Assembly: GCA_041581935.1 (NCBI GenBank)
Contig: JBFICP010000033.1
Location: 1 to 19,346 of the forward strand
Length of the DNA: 19,346 nt
Source of the DNA: JAABYT01 sp041581935
Lineage (GTDB): Bacteria; Pseudomonadota; Gammaproteobacteria; HK1
Direction: 5' to 3'
Part shown: one piece after another, positions 13,161 through 19,346 of the stretch
Layout: each line of letters begins with the position of its first letter
How positions within the stretch are numbered: the first letter of the stretch is position 1
The notes under the pieces: generated by a model
What the model was told of the DNA's origin: nothing
What the model saw: the letters and a program-made list of their open reading frames with translations, nothing else
Databases searched by the model: none
Made by a program: the position numbers and the translations under genes

Positions 13161-14504
13161 ATGTCTTATATGACACCACGAGAAATCGTTCACGAGCTGG
13201 ACAAGCACATCGTCGGTCAGGATGCCGCCAAGCGAGCGGTAGCGATAGCCTTGCGCGATCGCTGGCGGCGCAGCCAAGTCGAAGTGGAGATGAGAAACGA
13301 AATCACTCCGAAAAATATTCTCATGATTGGACCGACCGGAGTTGGAAAAACCGAGATCGCGAGGCGGCTTGCGCGACTCGCCAACGCGCCCTTTATAAAA
13401 GTAGAGGCCACCAAGTTTACCGAGGTTGGTTATGTCGGCCGCGATGTCGAGTCGATTGTTCGCGACCTCGCCGACGCGGCCGTCAAGCTCAGTCGCGAGC
13501 GCGCGATGAGTGATGTTCGCCATCAAGCCGAGGACGCCGCCGAAGAGCGAATCCTCGACGTGCTTTTGCGTCCAGCGCGCAATGACGGAGTCGGAACCAC
13601 CGATTCCGCGGCTGCGGATTCGGGATCCACGCGTCAAAAGTTCCGCAAGATGCTTCGAGAAGGAAAACTCGATGAACGCCAGGTCGAGATAGAGGTGAGC
13701 ACGGCCGCGATCGGGGTGGAGATTATGGCGCCGCCCGGGATGGAGGAAATGACCTCTCAGCTTCAGGGCATGTTTCAGAACCTTTCCGGTGGGCGCACGC
13801 GTGTGAGAAAAATGACCGTCAAGGAAGCATTTCGAGTGCTCACCGAGGAAGAGGCTGCCAAGCTCATCAACGAAGAAGACATGAAATCCCACGCGCTCGA
13901 AGACGTCGAGCAAAACGGTATCGTCTTCATCGACGAGATCGACAAGGTTACCCGTCGTTCCGAGGTAACCGGGAGCGGCGCCGACGTGTCTCGTGAGGGT
14001 GTGCAACGTGATCTACTTCCGCTCGTCGAGGGATGCACCGTTTCGACCAAGTACGGCATGGTGAAGACCGACCATATACTTTTCATCGCATCCGGCGCGT
14101 TTCATATGTCGAAGCCGTCGGACCTTGTACCGGAACTTCAGGGAAGATTGCCAATTCGAGTGGAGCTCTCGGCACTGAGCGTAGAAGACTTCACACGCAT
14201 TCTGACGGAGCCGGACGCTTCTCTGACCGAGCAATACATCGCGCTTATCGCGACCGAAGGTGTAAGATTGCATATCACTGACGATGCGGTTCGGCGAATA
14301 GCGGAGGTTGCCTGGCAGGTGAACGAACGAACCGAGAATATCGGAGCGCGACGGCTGCACACGGTGCTCGAGCGGCTGCTGGACAAGATATCGTTCGAGG
14401 CTCCGGACCATGCCGGGAAGGATATCGAAGTCGATGCATCCTACGTCGACGATCATCTCGGCAACCTGCTCGCCAATGACGACCTGACAAAGTACATTCT
14501 TTAG
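13161..14504 (+). CDS. hslU: HslU, ATPase subunit of the HslUV protease
   Basis: This AAA+ unfoldase feeds substrates into HslV. It has 447 residues, close to E. coli HslU. Walker A is GPTGVGKT (57–64), the pore loop GYVG is at 90–93, Walker B is IVFIDEID (254–261), and sensor 2 is GARR (395–398). Residues about 110–240 form the I-domain. The C-terminal DLTKYIL is the tail that docks into HslV and switches it on. The N-terminal MTPREIVHELDKHIVGQ is typical. The gene lies 78 bp after hslV on the same strand. No change from the normal family is visible. Confidence 0.97.
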   Translation: MSYMTPREIVHELDKHIVGQDAAKRAVAIALRDRWRRSQVEVEMRNEITPKNILMIGPTGVGKTEIARRLARLANAPFIKVEATKFTEVGYVGRDVESIVRDLADAAVKLSRERAMSDVRHQAEDAAEERILDVLLRPARNDGVGTTDSAAADSGSTRQKFRKMLREGKLDERQVEIEVSTAAIGVEIMAPPGMEEMTSQLQGMFQNLSGGRTRVRKMTVKEAFRVLTEEEAAKLINEEDMKSHALEDVEQNGIVFIDEIDKVTRRSEVTGSGADVSREGVQRDLLPLVEGCTVSTKYGMVKTDHILFIASGAFHMSKPSDLVPELQGRLPIRVELSALSVEDFTRILTEPDASLTEQYIALIATEGVRLHITDDAVRRIAEVAWQVNERTENIGARRLHTVLERLLDKISFEAPDHAGKDIEVDASYVDDHLGNLLANDDLTKYIL

Positions 14505-14548
14505 TCGCTGACCGAACATCGAAAAATCTTCGCCACTAGTCCTTCGCC

Positions 14549-14926
14549 ATGACTGCAAAGCAGATTGCACCCACCGAGATCAACTATCACAGGAAGTCTC
14601 GCGTGCTCGAAATCGCCTTCGGCGATGATGAGCGCTTTCGACTGACCGCGGAGTTTCTGCGTGTGCACTCGCCATCCGCCGAAGTGCGTGGCCATGGACC
14701 CGGTCAGGATGTTCTTCAAATCGGCAAGGAAAACGTCGGTATCGATCGAATCGAACCTGTAGGCAACTACGCGATTCGATTGTTCTTCGATGACGGCCAC
14801 GACACCGGCCTTTACTCGTGGGAGGAGTTTCGTCGCTTTTGTCTGCACAGCGAGGAACTTTGGGCTGACTACCTATCGAGGCTCGAGGCTGCCGGGCACA
14901 AACGCAAAGAAAGTAGCGGTTCGTGA
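14549..14926 (+). CDS. DUF971 family protein (GBBH-like N-terminal domain)
   Basis: This is a cytoplasmic protein of 125 residues made of one DUF971 domain, the fold that also forms the N-terminal part of gamma-butyrobetaine hydroxylases. Visible signatures are PTEINYHRKSRVLEIAF, LTAEFLRVHSPSAEVRGHG, IEPVGNYAIRLFFDDGHDTGLYSWEEF and the C-terminal WADYLSRLEAAG. The hydroxylase catalytic domain is absent, as in the stand-alone bacterial family. It sits 44 bp after hslU and 34 bp before ubiE, a common gammaproteobacterial position. No enzymatic role can be read from the sequence. Confidence 0.9.
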   Translation: MTAKQIAPTEINYHRKSRVLEIAFGDDERFRLTAEFLRVHSPSAEVRGHGPGQDVLQIGKENVGIDRIEPVGNYAIRLFFDDGHDTGLYSWEEFRRFCLHSEELWADYLSRLEAAGHKRKESSGS

Positions 14927-14960
14927 AAGTTGGGTCGTCGGAAAGCGAGTAAACCGGCAG

Positions 14961-15707
14961 ATGGCGGAGAAGACCACCGATTTTGGCTTTGAGAACGTGC
15001 CGCTTGAGGAGAAAAGCCGGCGCGTGTCGGCAGTGTTCTCGTCGGTGGCCGAGAATTACGATCTGATGAACGATCTGATGTCGTTCGGCGTGCACCGTTT
15101 GTGGAAGCGTTTTGTGGTCGAGCTTGCCGGCTTGCGTTCGGGACAGCGAGTATTGGACGTTGCCGGCGGAACCGGAGATCTTTCAAGGCAATTTGTAAAA
15201 CGAGTCGGCAAAAAAGGATTCGTTGCCCTTGTCGATCTGAATTCCGACATGCTCGATGTCGGTCGTCGCCGGCTCACTGACTCGGGAATTATCGACGGGG
15301 TCGGTTTCGTGCAATCGAACGCCGAGTCGTTGCCGTTTTTTGATGACCTTTTCGATGTTGTGACCATTGCATTCGGTCTGCGAAACGTTACCCGCAAGGA
15401 GCGCGCGCTCCGGTCGATGTTTCGTGTGTTACGTCCCGGTGGCCAACTGTTGGTGCTCGAATTCTCGAAGGTCAGATTGCCGCTGCTGGATCCCCTGTAT
15501 CGCGCATATATCATGAATGCCTTGCCCCGTATGGGTCGGATTGTCGCCGGGGACGCGGCGAGCTATCGTTATCTCGCCGAGTCAATCACAGTCCACCCGC
15601 CGCAGGAGAAGCTGCTCGAAATGCTCCGAGAAGCGGGCTTCGAGCGTTGCAGTTTTCATAACCTGAGTGGGGGTGTCGCGGCTGTTCACCGCGGCTACAA
15701 ACTATGA
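14961..15707 (+). CDS. ubiE: Ubiquinone/menaquinone C-methyltransferase UbiE
   Basis: This is an S-adenosylmethionine-dependent methyltransferase that methylates the quinone ring carbon in ubiquinone (and menaquinone) synthesis. It has 248 residues, close to E. coli UbiE. SAM motif I is VLDVAGGTGDLS (64–75). Other signatures are VAENYDLMNDLMSFGVHRLWKRF, FGLRNVTRKERALRSMFRVLRPGGQLLVLEFSK, DAASYRYLAESITVHPPQE and the terminal AVHRGYKL. The frame is open further upstream into the DUF971 gene, but the ATG at 14961 fits the family N-terminus (TTDFGFENVP). The stop overlaps the RDD gene by ATGA, not ubiJ as is usual. Confidence 0.97.
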   Translation: MAEKTTDFGFENVPLEEKSRRVSAVFSSVAENYDLMNDLMSFGVHRLWKRFVVELAGLRSGQRVLDVAGGTGDLSRQFVKRVGKKGFVALVDLNSDMLDVGRRRLTDSGIIDGVGFVQSNAESLPFFDDLFDVVTIAFGLRNVTRKERALRSMFRVLRPGGQLLVLEFSKVRLPLLDPLYRAYIMNALPRMGRIVAGDAASYRYLAESITVHPPQEKLLEMLREAGFERCSFHNLSGGVAAVHRGYKL

Positions 15708-16195
15708 AGCTGGATGACCGCGTCACATATGAAGGATTCGGGCGAAGGCTGCTTGCAGGCCTTATCGACGTTGCCTTTCTGAGTCTGTTGGCCGCAACGG
15801 TGATGGTGGGGGAATTTTTGATTCGAGACGAATCGGCGTACGTGTCGGAATTCGTATCCACTCAGTTCGCCAACCCGATCCATGCTGCATGGTGGCTGGG
15901 CGCGGTAGGCTTGGCACTGATGATCTTCTGGAAAGGCCTCGGCGCGACGCCGGGTATGCTCCTCGTTGGTTGTCAGGTCGTGCGCGCCGACAATGGTCGG
16001 CGCCTGTCGCTCTTGCAGAGCTTCGTGCGCAGCATCGGACTGCTGCTCGGACTCGCATGCCTCGGTCTCGGCGTTCTTTGGTGCATTCGCGATCGACGTC
16101 ATCAGGGTCTGCACGACAAGCTGGCGGGCTCGGTGGTGGTTCGGGAGGACGAATCCCTGATGACTCTCGCGGAGCTCGTCGAGGGCGTGAAATGA
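15704..16195 (+). CDS. RDD-family membrane protein inserted between ubiE and ubiJ
   Basis: This is an integral membrane protein of 163 residues with the RDD fold. It has three predicted helices, about 17–39, 63–79 and 108–128. The family's charged residues are in place: GFGRRLLAGLIDVAFLS (Arg14/15, Asp22) and GATPGMLLVGCQVVRADNGRRLSLLQSFVRS. The closing WCIRDRRHQGLHDKLAGSVVV is typical of the family. It overlaps ubiE upstream and ubiJ downstream, each by ATGA, so all three are translated together. RDD proteins are poorly understood; some have been linked to ion transport. The position suggests, but does not prove, a link to ubiquinone or membrane function. Confidence 0.9.
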   Translation: MKLDDRVTYEGFGRRLLAGLIDVAFLSLLAATVMVGEFLIRDESAYVSEFVSTQFANPIHAAWWLGAVGLALMIFWKGLGATPGMLLVGCQVVRADNGRRLSLLQSFVRSIGLLLGLACLGLGVLWCIRDRRHQGLHDKLAGSVVVREDESLMTLAELVEGVK

Positions 16196-16827
16196 GCGCA
16201 CCGTCCGCGGCCGTTGCCGGTCTCGAGAGCGTCGTCAATCGGCTTCTTCGCCTGGACGAGGATCTCGCCGAAGGCGTGGCCGAGCTCGAGGGATCGGTGC
16301 TGGAGGTTCACGTGGAAGGGTTCGATTGGCGCTTTCAGCTGCACCCCTCGAGCTCCGGAATCAGTGTGATATCGGTCGACGGTAGCGACGAAGGAAGCTC
16401 GGCGGTGCCCGATCTCGTCGTCAGCGGACCGCCTTTCACGCTGGTGCGCCTGTTCGGGACGATGGAATCGGTGGATGGCGTTCTGCCGCCGGACGTGTCC
16501 ATCAGCGGTGACCTGCGACTCGTCGAAAAGCTCGCCGTGGTAGCGAAACGCGTGGATTTCGATTGGGAAGAACCGCTGACGAAACTGTTCGGCGATTCTC
16601 TTTCCCACGAGATTGGTCGCGGCTTGCGCGGCTTCGTCTCCTGGGCTTCAGCCGCATATGAGACGTTCTCCACCGATGTGGGCGAGTACGTGCGCGAAGA
16701 ACGCCACCTGTCTCCGACAAAGCTCGAAATCGAGGACTTCGCGACTCGCGTCGACATGATCCGCGATGACGTCGAACGTCTGGAGGTTAGAATCGCGAGG
16801 CTCGCCGATCGCATGCGGGAGCGATGA
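16192..16827 (+). CDS. ubiJ: Ubiquinone biosynthesis accessory factor UbiJ (SCP2 domain)
   Basis: This is an accessory protein of 211 residues of the aerobic ubiquinone assembly complex, where its SCP2 lipid-binding domain is thought to hold the hydrophobic intermediates. The N-terminal two-thirds fit an SCP2 fold (VHVEGFDWRFQLHP, PDLVVSGPPFTLVRLF, PDVSISGDLRLVEKLAVV, then FDWEEPLTKLFGD). The C-terminal portion (EIEDFATRVDMIRDDVERLEVRIARLADRM) is a coiled coil, as in E. coli UbiJ. Assignment rests on this layout and on the place between ubiE and ubiB, since sequence conservation is low in this family. The ATG overlaps the RDD stop, and ubiB starts 3 nt after its stop. Confidence 0.9.
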   Translation: MSAPSAAVAGLESVVNRLLRLDEDLAEGVAELEGSVLEVHVEGFDWRFQLHPSSSGISVISVDGSDEGSSAVPDLVVSGPPFTLVRLFGTMESVDGVLPPDVSISGDLRLVEKLAVVAKRVDFDWEEPLTKLFGDSLSHEIGRGLRGFVSWASAAYETFSTDVGEYVREERHLSPTKLEIEDFATRVDMIRDDVERLEVRIARLADRMRER

Positions 16828-16830
16828 GAA

Positions 16831-18501
16831 GTGATCAGATTCCGCCAGGCAATGCGGCTGATCTATATCAATGCGGTTCTTATCCGGCACGGGCTCGACG
16901 AGATTATTCTGACCACGCCGTTACTTCGGCCAGTTCGCTTTCTGCTTTACCTGCTGCCGTGGAATTGGGTGCCGAGAAAACGCGCGCCGAGGGCGCTTCG
17001 TATTCGACGCGCGCTCGAGGACCTCGGACCGATATTTGTCAAGTTCGGCCAGATTATATCCACTCGCCGCGATCTGCTTCCGGAGGATGTCGCCGACGAG
17101 CTTGCCAATCTCCAGGATCAGGTGCCGCCATTCCCCGGTTCGCAGGCGCGCGCCATCATCGAGCGCGCCTTGCAAAATCCGGTCGAAGATCTGTTCGCCG
17201 AGTTCGATGAGCAACCACTTGCTTCGGCATCGATAGCGCAGGTTCACGCCGCCAGACTGAAAGATGGACGGGAGGTGGTGGTGAAGGTCGTTCGACCGGA
17301 TATCGAAATCGTGATTCGCCGGGATGTGGGGCTTCTTTACCTGATCGCCGAGCTTGCCGAGCGATACTGGCGTGAAGGTCGTCGACTGCACGCGCGCGAA
17401 ATCGTTGCCGAGTACGAGACGACGATCCTCGACGAGCTGGACCTCATGCGCGAGGGAGCATCCGCCTCTCAGCTTCGCCGAAATTTCATGGACTCTGAGC
17501 TGTTGAAAGTGCCCGAGGTGTACTGGGAGTACACCCGGCCGAATGTCATGGTCATGGAGCGCGTATCCGGAATTCCAATAAGCGATATCGATGCGCTGAG
17601 AGCCCATGGCACGGATCTGCGCGTGCTTGCCGAGCGCGGCGTCGAAATCTTCTTTACGCAGGTGATGCGCCACAATTTTTTTCACGCCGATATGCATCCT
17701 GGCAACATTTTCGTGTCGCGAGAAGATGCGCAGAATCCACGCTACGTTGCCGTGGACTTCGGTATCATGGGGAGCCTTTCGCCGGAGGATCAGCGATACC
17801 TCGCGGAGAATTTTATCGCGTTCTTCAACCGCGATTATCATCGAGTTGCAGAGCTTCACGTGCTGTCCGAATGGGTTCCGGCGGATACGCGCGTCAACGA
17901 GTTCGAATCCGCTATCCGCAGTGTTTGTGAACCGATTTTCGAGCGACCCCTCAAGGACATTTCCTTCGGCCAGCTGCTATTGAGACTCTTTCAGACGGCT
18001 CGTCGCTTTCATATGGAGGTTCAGCCGCAGCTCATACTGCTTCAGAAGACGTTGCTGAATATCGAGGGGCTCGGCCGGCAGCTGTATCCGGATCTCGATC
18101 TGTGGCAAACGGCAAAACCGTTTCTCGAGCAGTGGATGCGCGAGCAGCTGGGAACGCGCGCCTTGATGCGCGAGCTCAAAAGCCATGCGCCGCGCTGGGG
18201 CGAGACCCTGCCCGCGCTGCCGGGACTGGCCCACGAGGTTCTGCGCCAGGCACGCCGCGGAAAGCTGCGCGTGGACATCGCGCCGACCGAGCTCGACAAG
18301 ATTCGTCGCGAGATCCGCCGCTCGAATCAACGCACCGTGCTCGGAGTCGTCGGCACCGGCTTGATCGTCGCCTCGGTGGTCCTGCTCGCGAATCAGGAGG
18401 GCGCGTCGGCCGGGCTCGCGTCAGTGCCGCTGTTGACCTGGATACTCGCGGGCGCCGGGATATACATGATCATCGCCGCCCTGCCATGGGATAGCGATTA
18501 G
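16831..18501 (+). CDS. ubiB: UbiB, atypical kinase-like ATPase of ubiquinone biosynthesis
   Basis: This is a membrane-anchored protein of the ABC1/ADCK/UbiB family needed for ubiquinone synthesis; the family has ATPase rather than protein kinase activity. It has 556 residues. The family-specific KxGQ motif is KFGQ (71–74) within FVKFGQIISTRRDLLP. The Ala-rich loop is ASIAQVH (133–139). Lys152 is the ATP lysine (VVVKVVRP), HADMHPGN holds the catalytic-loop Asp287, and DFG is at 309–311. Two C-terminal membrane helices (about 504–524 and 533–551) anchor it. The GTG start at 16831 lies 3 nt after ubiJ and gives the normal N-terminus MIRFRQAMRLIYINAVLIRHGLDE. Confidence 0.97.
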   Translation: MIRFRQAMRLIYINAVLIRHGLDEIILTTPLLRPVRFLLYLLPWNWVPRKRAPRALRIRRALEDLGPIFVKFGQIISTRRDLLPEDVADELANLQDQVPPFPGSQARAIIERALQNPVEDLFAEFDEQPLASASIAQVHAARLKDGREVVVKVVRPDIEIVIRRDVGLLYLIAELAERYWREGRRLHAREIVAEYETTILDELDLMREGASASQLRRNFMDSELLKVPEVYWEYTRPNVMVMERVSGIPISDIDALRAHGTDLRVLAERGVEIFFTQVMRHNFFHADMHPGNIFVSREDAQNPRYVAVDFGIMGSLSPEDQRYLAENFIAFFNRDYHRVAELHVLSEWVPADTRVNEFESAIRSVCEPIFERPLKDISFGQLLLRLFQTARRFHMEVQPQLILLQKTLLNIEGLGRQLYPDLDLWQTAKPFLEQWMREQLGTRALMRELKSHAPRWGETLPALPGLAHEVLRQARRGKLRVDIAPTELDKIRREIRRSNQRTVLGVVGTGLIVASVVLLANQEGASAGLASVPLLTWILAGAGIYMIIAALPWDSD

Positions 18502-18508
18502 CCACCGA

Positions 18509-18525
18509 CGCCCCGTTACCGGGCG
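18509..18525. terminator. Short hairpin between convergent ubiB and deacetylase genes
   Basis: CGCCC (18509–18513) pairs with GGGCG (18521–18525) across a 7-nt loop, in the 26-bp gap between two convergent stop codons. No T-run follows on either strand, so it is at best a weak terminator or a processing signal. Confidence 0.35.
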
Positions 18526-18527
18526 AC

Positions 18528-19346
18528 TCAATTGCCGAGGCTGACGACCCGCGAGCGGCTCGATGCCGCAGCCTGGGATGCGCCTTCACGGCGCGCGATG
18601 AGCTCGCGCACCGATACCAGCTCGACGCCGAAATGCGATGGTTTCAACAGCACTCCACGCAGCACGCTCAGGGTCTCAGGGTAGGCGTGGCCGATGGCGA
18701 GCGCCGTGCCCTGCACGCGGGCGAGCTCGACCAGGCGCAGAAACTGTCTGCGCACGATGGCTGAATCGGCAACCGGATCCAGGAACACGTCGCGAGCGAT
18801 GGCGCGCAGCCCGGCCGCGCGTGCCGAGCGCAGGGCAATGCTTTCGGCGCTCGTGACACTGTCGACGAAGTAGAGCTCGCCATTTTTGCTCATCCACTCC
18901 ATGACCCAGCCCATGGGGCGCGATTTGCGAGTCAGCGCGCTGCCCATGTGGTTGTTGAGCCCGCTCGCATGAGGCACCGAGGCGAGCCCGGCTTCGAGCA
19001 CCGATTGAAACTGCTCGCGCGACATCGCGTTGGTCAATGCGCCCGGTCCCAGCGCCTTGTCCACATCCGACTCCATGGGCACGTGCAGGAGCACTTCCTT
19101 GTCGAGCTGAAAGGCGATCGTTGCCAGCCGTGTCCCATAGGGCGTGTGAGGCAGCACGGCGTAGGCGATAGGCCCGGGAAGTTCGATGGCGCGCAACCCG
19201 TCGAGGCGTCTGTAGCCCAGGTCATCGATGATGATGCTGATGGCGGGGAGCGTGCGCTGCGGCGCAGCGAGTTGCGCCTGCGCCGCGGCGGCGATGCCCA
19301 GGCACAGAGCGACGGCGATGGTCCCCGGCGTCGCCCGACGAGAACA
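18528..19346 (-). CDS. Divergent polysaccharide deacetylase family protein (first codons outside window)
   Basis: This is an exported protein of the divergent polysaccharide deacetylase family (DUF610). The frame is open to the window edge, so only the start codon and perhaps a few residues are missing; 272 codons are visible. A signal peptide occupies about the first 25 visible residues (TPGTIAVALCLGIAAAAQAQ). The domain then shows ISIIIDDLGY (Asp41/42), LPGPIAYAVLPHTPYG, LLHVPME (His88), GLNNHMGSALT and AIGHAYPETL, all typical. The family resembles NodB-type deacetylases, but the substrate is not established; its genes often lie near envC and ctpA, off-window here if present. A TTG at 19196 is not the true start, since it falls inside the conserved domain. 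The C-terminus is a short Ala/Ser/Arg-rich tail. Confidence 0.9.
   Translation of the reverse strand, partial: CSRRATPGTIAVALCLGIAAAAQAQLAAPQRTLPAISIIIDDLGYRRLDGLRAIELPGPIAYAVLPHTPYGTRLATIAFQLDKEVLLHVPMESDVDKALGPGALTNAMSREQFQSVLEAGLASVPHASGLNNHMGSALTRKSRPMGWVMEWMSKNGELYFVDSVTSAESIALRSARAAGLRAIARDVFLDPVADSAIVRRQFLRLVELARVQGTALAIGHAYPETLSVLRGVLLKPSHFGVELVSVRELIARREGASQAAASSRSRVVSLGN

Noticed and set aside
13059..14006. 315-codon open frame on the minus strand, opposite hslU
   Set aside because: hslU is unmistakable on the + strand, and the antisense product shows no domain.
14790..14960. Upstream extension of ubiE giving a 305-residue protein
   Set aside because: The extra 57 codons overlap the DUF971 gene in another frame and do not match the UbiE family, which begins near the ATG at 14961.

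Overview
The window looks like chromosomal DNA of a free-living gammaproteobacterium with moderately high GC. The evidence is gene order and protein likeness: metG–rnfB-like–nth–DUF1841 on the left, and dapF–DUF484–xerC–hslV–hslU–DUF971–ubiE–(RDD)–ubiJ–ubiB on the right. Both are typical gammaproteobacterial neighbourhoods, and the Nth, UbiE and HslU sequences resemble the E. coli proteins closely. I found no tRNA, rRNA, CRISPR array, prophage or intact insertion sequence.

Left block (1–2439, + strand). The 3' end of metG overlaps, by ATGA, an RnfB-like ferredoxin gene that lacks the membrane helix. Endonuclease III (nth) and a DUF1841 gene follow closely. These genes probably form one transcription unit.

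Centre (about 2440–9490), the accessory part. A + strand gene encodes a membrane receptor with an extracytoplasmic CHASE2 domain and a class III adenylate/guanylate cyclase. A strong bidirectional terminator separates it from a convergent three-gene minus-strand operon: a second CHASE2 receptor fused to a TPR region and a Hanks-type Ser/Thr kinase, then a PP2C phosphatase, then a protein with two FHA modules. Together these supply sensor plus kinase, eraser and phospho-Thr reader next to a second-messenger cyclase that shares the same sensor type. A small secreted DUF4124 protein is encoded just upstream of the kinase on the same strand. This signalling island is the most interesting part of the window.

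The gap at 9489–9801 holds no gene, but it contains a 44-bp near-perfect palindrome that resembles a REP-type element.

Right block (9802–18501, + strand). dapF (lysine/peptidoglycan) overlaps a DUF484 gene. Then come xerC (chromosome dimer resolution), hslVU (ATP-dependent protease) and DUF971. The ubiquinone genes ubiE, ubiJ and ubiB follow, with an RDD membrane-protein gene inserted between ubiE and ubiJ and overlapping both by ATGA. At the right edge, convergent to ubiB, is a divergent polysaccharide deacetylase gene whose first few codons lie outside the window.
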